This document shows positions 39,978-55,000 of a stretch of DNA of 64,000 nucleotides, piece after piece. The stretch covers positions 2,300,327 through 2,364,326 of the forward strand of contig CM074807.1 of NCBI GenBank assembly GCA_037447605.1, in the 5' to 3' direction. Both the position numbers and the translations under genes were made by a program. The notes under the pieces were generated by a model. It was not told the DNA's origin, made no database searches, and was given only the letters and a program-made list of their open reading frames with translations. The DNA is from Zygnema circumcarinatum. Lineage: Eukaryota; Streptophyta; Zygnematophyceae; Zygnematales; Zygnemataceae. Position 1 is the stretch's first letter, and the number at the start of each line of letters is the position of its first letter.

Positions 39978-40479
39978 CTTCCGACATCAGAAACATCGCC
40001 CTCAGAAGCACAAATCTGAACGCTGGAGCGCCTACTCAACGGGAACAAGGTCAGCGCAAGCAGCCATGGGATTGCTGCCGGTTTGGGCTGAGGATCCACA
40101 CACGCTACACGGGTCCACCAGAGTTGAACATTTCCAAAGTGGACCCACATCCACCTCCTTAACTACCCCTGAACTCGAGCTGTCCGCGTGGCGCCACGCC
40201 CGCGACCGGCGGAGCAGCTCGCGTCGCGACGTGGGCCCTGCGGCCCCACCGCGCGGCGATGCCGCACCCGAGGAGGAGATGACGCGGGATGCCTCTCCAA
40301 ACCCGACAGAGTACTCCTCCCAGACGTCCTCCATACCTTTTTCATTTCTCATTCCGTTATCAGAGTACCGATTCCTGGAATACTCCGCCGCCCTGTCCGG
40401 AGCCCCCTCATCCCGTGCCCACGTGCCGCGCTCTCCAAAGCAAAGTCCACATCCAACGGGGATACGCGCGTGCCACATG

Positions 40480-41018
40480 GCGACTCCTCATTGGCCATCT
40501 CCTGCCCAGAAATTCCGTTTGGCCGGTTTGGGTCCCGACCCGTTCCCACCTCCTCCTTGCCCGTCGGCCCGCTCCCGGCCACGTGCCGGCCGGCGGGGCG
40601 GCCGTCCGTACGGGGCGCCATCCGGGGCAGGGGCGCTGGCGATCGCCAAAATCGGCGCGGGCCAATGCGCGGGCGCGGGGGCCGCCGCGCTGCGGATTAC
40701 GCCCCGCCCGCGTGGCGCCACGGGCAGCCGCGCGGGCACCCGGAAATTAGGCGGATGGCCTGCCAAAAGGGGAAGTGGGCCAATGGCGGGCAGGGGTTTG
40801 GCTGCCCGTGGCGAGGAAAGTTTTTGGGATGGGAGAAAGGGAGATATTTTGGTAGATCGAGGGGAGTTTTGTCTGCCCGCGGGCAGCGCGGGGCGAGATG
40901 GCGGGCGGGCGGGCGGCAGGCGCAGCGCCGCGCGGTTCAAATAGCGGCGAGCGTTGCAAGGTTAGCGCCCTACCCAGAAGCCTTCTACCTTCTACCTGCA
41001 AACATCTCCTCAGCAGCT
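40480..41018 (+). promoter_or_regulatory. GC-rich upstream region of the LHCII gene
   Basis: This strongly G+C-rich stretch carries several CCAAT boxes in GGGCCAATGCGC/GGGCCAATGGCGGGC contexts (about 40660 and 40779), plus an ATTGG near 40488. The leader just before the ATG is C/T-rich (CCTTCTACCTTCTACCTG). Long open frames cross it on both strands because of the base composition, and I do not accept them as genes. Confidence 0.45.
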
Positions 41019-41965
41019 ATGGCCGCCATCGTCGCTGCCTCCGCTGTGCTCCCCTCCACCTTCGCTGGCTCAGTCGTTGAGCTCAGCAAGGCCGTCGGCA
41101 ATGCCGAGGCCCGCGTCACCATGAGGAAGGCCGTCGCCAAGAAGTCCAGTGACTCCATCTGGTACGTTTTTCTCTGACTCTGCACTTTTGAAGGCACTTT
41201 CTGCTTCCTTCCTGCTTCCAGCTTGCCCTTCGGCCTCTCTGCAGCCTCTTCTGAGGTCTGCCAGCACTCGCTGAACGCGCCGCTGAGAATGCTGGCTCCT
41301 GCCAACTTTGCAGGTATGGCGCTGACCGCCCCAAGTTCTTGGGCCCTTTCTCCGGAGAGGCCCCCTCTTACCTCACCGGTGAGTTCCCCGGTGACTACGG
41401 CTGGGACACCGCCGGTCTCTCATCTGACCCCGAGACCTTCGCTAAGAACCGCGAGCTGGAGGTGATCCACGCCCGCTGGGCCATGCTCGGTGCCCTCGGC
41501 TGCCTCACCCCCGAGCTCCTCGCCAAGAGCGGCGTGAAGTTCGGAGAGGCCGTCTGGTTCAAGGCTGGCGCCCAGATCTTCTCTGAGGGCGGCCTTGACT
41601 ACCTCGGCAACCCCTCCCTCATCCACGCCCAGAGCATCCTTGCCATCCTCGGAACGCAGGTTGTGCTCATGGGAGCCATTGAGGGCTACCGTGTTGCCGG
41701 TGGACCCCTCGGAGAGGTCACCGACCCCCTGTACCCCGGAGGCAGCTTCGACCCCCTGGGTCTGGCTGACGACCCCGAGACCTTCGCTGAGTTGAAGGTG
41801 AAGGAAATCAAGAACGGACGTCTCGCCATGTTCTCCATGTTCGGATTCTTCGTCCAGGCCATCGTCACCGGCAAGGGCCCCCTCGAGAACTTGGATGACC
41901 ACCTTGCTGACCCCGCTGTGAACAACGCCTGGGCCTACGCCCAGAGCTTCGTGCCCGGAGTCTAG
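41019..41965 (+). CDS. LHCB: Major LHCII chlorophyll a/b-binding protein
   Basis: Two exons (41019-41161 and 41314-41965) encode 264 aa, normal for LHCII. An Ala/Ser-rich plastid transit peptide of about 35 residues precedes the mature N-terminus ([20 protein letters not shown]), whose Ser residues are likely state-transition phosphosites. Three thylakoid spans follow. Helix B carries [17 protein letters not shown], helix C carries [14 protein letters not shown], and helix A carries [20 protein letters not shown]. These include the Glu/Asn/His/Gln chlorophyll ligands and the Glu-Arg pairs of helices A and B. The WYGADR sequence matches the LHCII trimerisation motif WYGPDR with Ala in place of Pro. 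It harvests light for photosystem II. G/C at third codon positions is much higher than in neighbouring genes, as is common for highly expressed algal genes. Confidence 0.97.
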
Positions 41966-43327
41966 GTTTTCTCGTTGTAGAATGTACAGAAAATTATGCA
42001 AAAACGGTCAGAAGGAGATTTGAGCGGCAGTGGAAGACGGTATTCTGTACCTTAAACATGATGGTTAACCATTATGAGTTGTGCACCAAAGTTTAGTTTT
42101 TCAGTATATTCATCTTTCTCTCATCTTCCTGTTCTTATATCATGGCTTTCGTGGCTGCCTGACCAACTTAACTGATAATTTATGCTGCTTAAATTGTCTT
42201 CATGTTTCCTGGCTTGTTTTGTGTTGAGAGAGAGGTAGACACTTAGAATATATTTTGGCAAGATACGTGATTTTTTTTCAATTTTTTTACGATTCTCATT
42301 CACATAACAGTTTCGTTCTTATATTCTTATCAATCACTACTTTGATGAGTACTTTGTATCCTCCAATTAATGCATGCAAATGTGAATGTTTGCTAATGAC
42401 CCTGTCTTTGCGGACGTCGTCTTCAACTACCGAGAAAAAAAACATAGATACATCGATGTTATGTGTCATTGTCATCCTCCAGTCACGCCACACATTCTTC
42501 CCAGATGATTTGATACAGCAGGGCTGAATAGACGAAGCCAGCTCGGTGAAATAGAGCGGTGAATGGTTGTTGTCGAAAACATCGAGTATATCTCGAATAT
42601 CATTACACTGATTACCTCCGTCGTTTAACATTTCTCAGAATCCAAAGAAAAGAAGAAGAGAAGTCTGCATCAGCAGCTCGATAGTTATTAAAAAGGCCGT
42701 TCTTCAACACATCTCACTGACGAGACGTTGGGGAACTCTAGCAATGACCCGTCACATCAGCAGCCTTATCTTTCATCATGCAAACAATCATCATGATTGA
42801 ATTGAAGCAGCCACGTCTCAGTTAAATGCCCGTAAACCTCTGAACGCAGCGAAACGGAAGAGCTCTCACTGTCTTCGCAGAGCTTAAAGTGCAACCTGCC
42901 ACGCCGGTGACAGGCAATTCGAATGGACAACAGATCACGGGATTGTAACTATTACCAGGCGCTCCATCAGCACTCACATCCACCTGACAAGGAGAAAGCT
43001 AGCATATCTGAAAAGGGGTCCATAAGAATAGCCTGCCAAGATAAGGCTAAAAGTATCTCCTTATTCTGATTACTTGGACCCTTTATACCCTGTACATTGA
43101 GTACTCACAGCGCCTCTTTCAATCTTGCAATTGCTGTAACAGTACTCAAATGATGAAACCCACTTTACACGAACAAAACTTGAAAAAGCCAACCTGTACT
43201 TGGTTTAGTCAAGGCCATGTTAGTGGCATGGCCACGTACAGCATGGAAGGAAAAGTGAAGGGTTTCAGTACGCGTAAGCAGGCTCTATTGGAGGCAGGCC
43301 AGGCCTATCGGCGACTCCCTCCATCCA
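41966..43327. other. Convergent 3' intergenic region
   Basis: This holds the LHCII 3' UTR and the distal 3' flank of the cyclophilin gene on the other strand. It is A/T-rich with no supportable gene. Confidence 0.45.
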
Positions 43328-45339
43328 TTATTGTACAACCACTTTGAGGATTTTTACTGGCTCGATTGGCTTGTCTTGCGGTCCAGTAGAGACACTCTCT
43401 ATCTCCTGTCAATGAATAGCATCCACGAGCATTAGACTCCAGTTTATGCTGAACACTTTCAAGTGGATTTATTCGAAAACCAGAAATGATTGACAAGACA
43501 GTTCACAGAACAAATCGAGATTAAAATAGTATAATAACGTCAAAATATACCATATACACCCTCGAGAGAGCGTTTGAGTTACGGCTGCTGTAGGTTGTGG
43601 TTCACATATTGCCATTACGAAGAAGCAGATGGTTGACTGGCCAGGGGTCCACTTACACGAACCACTTTGTGGCCTTCAGTGACACGTCCAAAAACTGTGT
43701 GCTTCCCATCCAGCCAGTGAGTGGCCACCGTGGTGATGAAGAACTGCGAACCGTTCGTGTCCGGACCACTGTTGGCCATTGCAAGGGTGAAGGGCTCATG
43801 TTTAAGTCTGCAAAAAAACACAGTTGGATGTTCAATGGCTGCCATGAATTGGAACGTGCACTGCAATGAATCCTGCAGAGTGTTGCAATGTGTCCGCCAT
43901 CCACTTTCAAACCCACAGTCGCCACCACCGTCAACTCACAATCACCAATAAGCCTTCATAAGTCTGAAGGACGTTTGAACAGGTAGTTTCACACGGGAAA
44001 TTGCTACCGACTATCTGCCATCAGCTGAAAGAGCAAAAAGTATTCGTACTCTGGTCGTATTTCATCAGCGAACTCATGTCCCCAAATTGACTGCCCCCCT
44101 GTGCCATCGCCTCTGGGATCACCTCCTTGAATCATGAAGTCTTTGATTACCCTGTGAAATGTCAAACCATCGTAGTAACCTTTTTTGCTGCAGCAACATA
44201 CACAATTCTTATCAATCCAAAAAATATCTACAACTACAGCCAGAACTTACTTGAGAGAGAGTTACTCGATCCATGCAGTGTTGGCCTCTTACAACAACAC
44301 AATCATTAATTCTAGTCACAAATTTCTCGGCAAATCACTACAGGCTTTTCAATCATAGCTCCTCGCAACAAAAATCTTGGAACAGCAAGTTCACATTACC
44401 TGTGTGTTACAAAATTCTCGACAGTTTTAGGACACTCCTCCGGATATAACTCCAAATGAATGTCTCCCTTTGTAGTTTGCAATAGCTGCGGCCAGTTCGT
44501 GGTAGTGAATAATCGCAAGGTTGGTAAATGCAGCATTGCTGTGTTGACCAGACATAACTACTTAACACTGCCCTAGCAGTCGTAAAGTGCCCGAATTAAA
44601 TTGTCAAATCTGTGCCTTCGTGATGTACGAGACGTGAAAGATAGAATGGATTTCAAGTGCTTGGAACTCGAAACGGAGGGTAATGAGCGTACCACTCGGG
44701 AAGCCACTGAGGAGTTATTGCCCGTAGTCTCTACTTCCGAACTATCATTTACTTTATTGCTTTTGAATGATTGAAGGTTATTAAAAGCCTGCAGCCATGC
44801 TACCAATCAACGGCCCTCTTTTAAGCAACTGTAAAAACACATGGCGCAATATCAACCAATGGGCACCCACCTCTATCGCAGCTAAGGTTAGGTTTTTATA
44901 AACCCCAAACACGCAACGTTTTGGAAGATTTACAACAGGTTCAAACTTGATCAGCTTCAGCTTACCGGCATGCTGAGCGCACTCCTGCATTTCCACAAAA
45001 TCAGCGGACCCCAATCTACTGTTCAGCGAGTACCTTGGCACGTTTCGGCAGAAATAAAAAGAAACAGCAGATCAAATGCAAAGACTAAATTTTCTTTATT
45101 CTGACTGCAGGCTTGAACGATTCTTTTTAAGCTCTAACGCAGCAATGAAGAAGCTCCTGCACATTGAGCTGCAGAACACATTCGATGCCCATAACTCACC
45201 GCTTCCGGAAGTAGAATAGCACAAGAAGCAAGACAGCTGTCAACAACACGCAGGTCCCGATTGCTGCAATATTCGTCTTCCTGACGCCCTTCTTTCGTTT
45301 GGAGTGTTGCAAGAGGGCGGCCGGCTTCATCCGCGCCAT
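43328..45339 (-). CDS. Membrane-anchored (type II) cyclophilin
   Basis: Seven exons: 45339-45200, 44984-44966 (a 19-nt micro-exon), 44788-44693, 44485-44400, 44187-44050, 43807-43657 and 43405-43328. They give 235 aa in frame. The N-terminus [18 protein letters not shown] is basic and closely resembles plant CYP21-4, a Golgi type II cyclophilin. It precedes one hydrophobic span ([20 protein letters not shown]). A Ser/Asn-rich stalk follows, then a complete cyclophilin domain: [52 protein letters not shown] and [10 protein letters not shown]. The catalytic Arg (FHRVI), Phe (SQFF), Trp (THW) and His (KHTVF) are present, so prolyl isomerase activity is expected in the secretory lumen. The catalytic domain resembles that of the CYP71 gene at 57 kb more than that of CYP21-4. 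Confidence 0.85.
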
Positions 45340-45520
45340 GGCTCCTGCTACGGTGACAGCAAAATGCCTGCAGATCTCCAAGGCCTGCCCGCCCGCCCTC
45401 TCCCCCACCCTTGCAGGCCCCCTCCCCTCCCTCCCGGCCTGCGCTCCCTTCCCGTTTGAATCCGCCGCCTGCCTGCGCAGCCTCTTTGCTTTTTTGCTGT
45501 CCGTACGGTACGGAGAGAGG

Positions 45521-45542
45521 CTACAGACTACAGTACAGTACG
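45521..45542 (+). promoter_or_regulatory. TACAGTACAGTA motif upstream of the cyclophilin gene
   Basis: CTACAGACTACAGTACAGTA lies about 190 bp upstream of the cyclophilin start (on the other strand). It is surrounded by CGTACGGTACGG and ACAGTACGGACAG words. This is the third occurrence of the TACAGTACAGTA word near a gene start in this window. Confidence 0.35.
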
Positions 45543-46049
45543 GCAGCAGGGCCTTAACCAGAACAGTACGGACAGTGAATGGTTCGAGCAGGGTTAACTT
45601 GTAGGAGATTTTTGTGAATGGAACCGTTACACTGCGGGAGAGCTTAATGGCAGACTGGTTGACCGTTTGTTCAGGTTGTACATGGAACTTGTAGATGGCA
45701 CATAGTGTGCCAAAACCTTGGCGTCCATCTTTGTCGAGCTCTCTAAAAAGTTGCATTTGTTCCTTGCTATGGATAGAAGGGGACAGCTTCTGGAGCGCAG
45801 GTCCCTTTCGACACAATGACACAGGTGTCCCTCACCGCGCTGGCAGCAGGCAGGCACAGTCAGTAAGTTGTGTGGAAGCTGACAGAGCTTCAAACCACTT
45901 CATTCACGCATTGACGTATGGACACTTCCACATCAAAGTAGCAGATTCAACCAAGACTTCATCAACACCACATACCACACAGCGCTTTACTATCCACGAC
46001 ATGTCACCACCACAGCACTGGAACCACAGAAGATGCCAAGACAGCGCAC

Positions 46050-46362
46050 TTAGATAAGCTTTTGCTTCAAAGTGGGAAATCCAGCAGGATCTTCTGCTTT
46101 GCTCCTCGAGACCCTGAAGGAAAGTCGTCCAATATTTAAGGATAGAAGCTCTGTCAGGCCAAATCCATTCCCTCCTACTGGAACACATACATAATCCTCA
46201 GAGCCTGGATTGACACCACTCACACTAATACCATAAACAAGCGCAAAACATACAAGTTAGAGCGCCTTGGTCCACGCGCTTCTGAGAAGTTGCCTTCTCC
46301 GCAACACGCACAGTTTGCTGCTGCGTATTCCTAAGTTCTAGTCCGCTTGCATCGGCAAGCTC
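46050..46362 (-). CDS. Unidentified gene, last two exons
   Basis: Two exons join in frame with good splice sites: 46362-46254 (ELADASGLELRNTQQQTVRV, then AEKATSQKRVDQGALT) and 46204-46050. The second reads SEDYVCVPVGGNGFGLTELL, then SLNIGRLSFRVSRSKAEDP and AGFPTLKQKLI before a TAA. The acceptor CCAG before 46204 and donor GTATGT after 46254 are strong. Upstream exons should lie between 46370 and about 46800. Candidate pieces there (MKVKWQDLCALKWCS near 46790, EAFLAVCSGLKLLL near 46610) could not be joined reliably. I do not recognise the family. It lies between the V-ATPase B stop and the cyclophilin start, on the same strand as both. Confidence 0.5.
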
Positions 46363-47027
46363 CTGCAGCTGCCAAGCATTATGTCGGTTTCAGCGTCCTA
46401 GCCCGCCACAAGTCCTGCACGCTTACAATCATCGGATTAATAAAGGTGCAGATGCATCTCCAACACCAAGGGATTGTCTGAAGGACACAGAACGCACACA
46501 TCACAAATACGAACTTCAGAAGGACAACCTTCTAGAAGGCATGAGCCCTACAGAGGAATGGAAATTAAATAAAGCTCTCAGAAGGAGTTTCAAACCGGAA
46601 CAAACAGCTAGAAATGCTTCATAAAAAGCCCTTGCACAGGCATTCCAGCACATGCACATTCAAACAATTCAGCGTTCACTGCTCTTATTTCTACCTATCA
46701 GTTTGATGGCGCGAGCAAGAAAAAATGCTAAATTTATCACTGGGGGCGAGCACCACTTGAGGGCACACAAGTCTTGCCACTTGACTTTCATTGGCCTTCG
46801 AGAAGCAGTATTATATTGACACTTCAGGTGATCGGCCCTGTGTTCATGATTGGCCAAGCATGAAAGCATTGACCCTTTCCAAATACATAATCCCACTCAA
46901 ACTCCACGCCGTTCAAATTTTTTCGTTAGTCCTCAAAATGTTGAGTTTAAAAAAAATAAAGACAGTAGAACTTGGTGGCAGCAGAGGAGCGTGACCGACC
47001 AATCAGCTGCTAATGCTGACATTTACC

Positions 47028-51332
<4,305 letters not shown>

Positions 51333-51763
51333 TTCTCTTCCTATCCCTCCCCGTCTGCAGCGAGCAGCAACAGCAGGCTCCTGCTGTTCTCCCTTCCGGA
51401 GGTCCAAAACCAAAGGGTATCCCTTGGAGCAGACTCTCAGGGGCTGGCTCCGCACCGCGCGGCTGCATAGAACACCATTATTCGTCTTCAGTTAGCCGTG
51501 GAAACGCTGACAGTTGTAAACTGAACCGCATAGAACTTCAGCTAATGCACTTGATACTCGGCAAAGCCGTACGTCCGTACATGTGAAATTCCAGTAAAAC
51601 TACAAGCAGGGGAGTTTCCGACGGCTTCCCGTAACGGAATCCGAATTTGCTCGCTACGGATTACTACGGATTGGAATTGCGCAGGATCAGAACCGGTAGC
51701 CAGCTCTGGAATCCGGAACGGCGTAAAAAAGGCTTCTGTACGACCACCGTTACATGACGGCTG

Positions 51764-51901
51764 TTAGGGTTTGTCGAGCTTTCAGGAACAGGAGCGCAGG
51801 GGAGGCCAGTTCGAGCCTGGTTGGCTGATGAGCCATGCGCGGATGATTTTAGGGTTTGGATTAGGGTTAGGGCAGGGTTAAGGCAGCGTGAACATTAGGG
51901 T
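51764..51901. promoter_or_regulatory. Telo-box cluster in the V-ATPase B / CYP71 divergent spacer
   Basis: TTAGGGTTT occurs at 51764-51772. TTTTAGGGTTTGG, then ATTAGGGTTAGGG, lie at 51847-51872, and ATTAGGG at about 51894. These match the plant telo-box (AAACCCTAA) in reverse. The start codons are at 51332 (-) and 52002 (+). Bidirectional regulation is inferred. Confidence 0.5.
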
Positions 51902-52001
51902 CTGCGGGTGCTGGTCAGAATGATTTGACGTGATCTGGTTGCATGCTCTCGGTAGCAATCTCAGGAGCTGCATTACAACTGTCGTAAGGGAGAGCAGGAG
52001 G

Positions 52002-55000
52002 ATGGGAGCGACAGACGAGGGCGCTGGCAAGGTAGAGTTGCTGGACTCGAGAAAGAGAGAGAGAGATGGAGAGGATGGTGGCCCGCCAGAAGGGGGCGTC
52101 GAAGGTGACGACCCGAATCTTATGGTGGGACCAACCCCTCCAAAGCTGAAGAAGAAAAAAAAGCTCGAGTTTGAGCAGGTTTACTTGGAGGCTCTTCCTT
52201 CTGCAGAGATGTAAGTTTTTCCTCACGACGAAAGAAATTTGAGAGTGGTAAGCTAAGTTACATATTTTTCTCGGAAAACCAAATTTATTGAGAAGGTCAT
52301 ATTTTTGTTTTTTGCATTGTTTACTTCCTTTTGTTTCAAGAATCGACATTAATGAACGTGCGATACTCCATTTGCTTCAGAATTTGTCTTTCATTGGCTT
52401 GTTTTACAGCTGTGAATGCCTGAAGGTAGGCTTGGCACTTGATGCAGGTATGAGAAGAGCTACATGCACCGAGATTGGGTCACCCATGTGGCAGTGACCG
52501 AAACAGACTTCTTCATTACAGGCAGCAGAGACGGTTAGTGTCCTTTCTCGTCTGAACCCTAACCCCCCGGAACACTTCTGGTTGTCAACTAAGGGCTTGA
52601 AGGTTCCCGAATAGTTCAGTTGAAGCATAGAACTAGATTCAAGGATATTTTCGCCCATGATGATTGAATGCACAATGTTAAGAAACAAAAAGACTCTCGT
52701 ATGCAGATACATAGCCAGAAACTAAACTTGAGTTGTCTTGCCCGATTATGTCACGGTCTTGTATAACAATTGCCTTAGTTTGAGGCAGGAAGCAAGCGCT
52801 ACTATTATGACACAATCATGCTCCCGGAATGTCAAAAAAATCCAACTCTCATGCTTACAGAGATTTAACCTTGTGCATTGCCAGGCCATCTTAAGTTCTG
52901 GAAAAAGAGACCTGTTGGAGTAGAGTTTGTGAAACATTTTCGAGCGCACATTGGACCCATCCAAGACTTATCAGTAAGTCATCTATCAAGGAGTGTTGTC
53001 ACCTTCTTTGTTTTAGTGTGTTCCTCTCTTTTGCGACCTACGTGTATGGAGTTTCAAGAGTCACTTTCTAAAATCTAAAACAAAACAAGTTATTGGTTGT
53101 CGGATTTTGTGAACCTTAAGCTTGAGCGGGGTAAGCAAACATGATTCATGATTCGACTGTCATCAAGTTAAGTCTTCAGCTGGCCGCTTGTCATTTTTGA
53201 GGCATATAAATCACTTGGGACTTAAGAATTTGAATCAATGCATATCCGAGAAGTGCGTATTTTCATGGCGTGCTTTTTTCATTGTTGAATGTAACAATGA
53301 TTTGAAGAAGGTTTCTCGACAGAGACTGACGGCGTTTTTGGGTGCTTTACAACTTTTAATTCGAGGATTCTTGTTGAAGAGTACCATGAGATTAATTCGG
53401 ACCGTGCATCGGGCGGGAGATTTCACTTGTCATTGATAAAGCAGGAGCATTGTCTCACGGAAATTGTTGCTGGTGACATCCGTGCAGGTCAGCGCTGATG
53501 GGTCTCTCTGTTGCACCGTATCTTCTGATATGGCAGCTAAAGTGTATGACGTGGTCAATTTTGACATGATGGTGATGTTGCGCCTCCGTTACAATCCGTC
53601 TGCGGTCGAGTGGATATTCCAGCAGAATGATGCGAAAGCAACCCTGGCCATTGCTGAGAAGGACTCGCCCAAAATTCATATCTACGATGCCCGATCTGGT
53701 CAAGATCAACCGCTAAGGACAGTGGAGGTATGTCCTTGCCAGCCTGGTACCTTGTTCTCTAAAGCCCTCAGCTATAACCATGAGCTCATGATGCTATAGT
53801 GTATTTCTCTACTTTCATGCATCATTCGTTTCTTTCGTTTTATCATTTCTAGTCTCCAAACTCCCGTATTATCCAAGCTAGCTAGTTTTTCGGTTGACGG
53901 GTACTGTATAGTCGGGCACGCAGAAGCACAGTGGGAGGGCTTCCACATTTTTCTATCTGAATCTGTATTATTTGACTTTTCTGAGTTCTTTATTGGATTG
54001 GTTTTGGAGTTTGGGAGTTTACCCTACTCCTTCCTTAGGCATAGTGACTTTGTCCGATAGAAGACGTGTGAGTGGTGATGGTGTGGCTGCGCATTGAACA
54101 GTGACTACCCCTTCAAGTCTGTCCCTAGTTGCCTACCTTTTGGTGAAGGTAGTGAGAGTGACAAGCAAGATCAAGGTTCTCAGTGAACCACGAAAGGTTG
54201 CTAGGCTAAGTCCCTGTGCTTTTTGTCTCCATTGCCCACAATATCCCTATAAGGGTGGTTGCTCTTTATGTGTAATATACGACATTCGACTTTGTGGTTG
54301 TGACAGGTCCACAGAGCTCCTGTGAGTGTCATGAAGTATTGTCCGCAAATGGATATGGTGATATCAGTCGACTGTAAGGGCCTCTTGGAGTATTGGAGTG
54401 CTGTAACTTTTGCTTTGCCTTCAGATAGGTGAGTCTCACTTTAGCTTTATTTCTGACATTTCAGCAAGCAAGAATAGAAGAAGATGTTTACTTGGAGGAA
54501 GCATCAGTACTTGATATCATTACCAGATAGTGCATTGTCAGCAATCACAAAACAAGAGCAACAAATTCACTGTTCTTTTTGCGGAAACGGCATTCTTGGC
54601 TTGGGCAATAGAGCATGCGTTTTTAGAATTTGCCAATCCTAAACGGAGCATGCACGATATAGCTTGTTCCAGGTCTGTTCTTCAACGCAGTAGCTCGACT
54701 TACGACCTTTTACTTCGACGTTGCCACCGTGTTTCCTAATCTCATGTCAGAAAGTCGCTACTGTTTGCACATCCTAGAAGTGCAGCTGCTCTTTGCAATT
54801 ACAAAGCAGAGAGTGGAAGCTTGCTATTCTGCCATCATATTTTACTCTGCTTTAGTTATGGGGAAGCTTGGAAGAAAAAACTATTCCCTCCAACACTCTT
54901 GAGAAATCGGAAGATACACAGCAAGAGAAATCACGAGCTAGAGCATGCAGACGGCGTGCTAGTTCAAAGGCTTATGTATGTTCATGTACAGATTTGTGCA

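Noticed and set aside
39898-41177. Very long + and - open frames upstream of and through the LHCII first exon
   Set aside because: Composition is G+C-rich with few stops. No domains are visible, and the frames overlap a clear LHCII start and promoter.
44400-44536. An alternative cyclophilin start at the ATG at 44536 ([10 protein letters not shown])
   Set aside because: The model with the anchor exon, micro-exon and stalk exon keeps the frame at every junction and matches the CYP21-4 N-terminus, so the internal ATG was not used.
51780-51840. tRNA-like TTCGAGCC word
   Set aside because: No acceptor stem, anticodon arm or D-arm could be folded around it.
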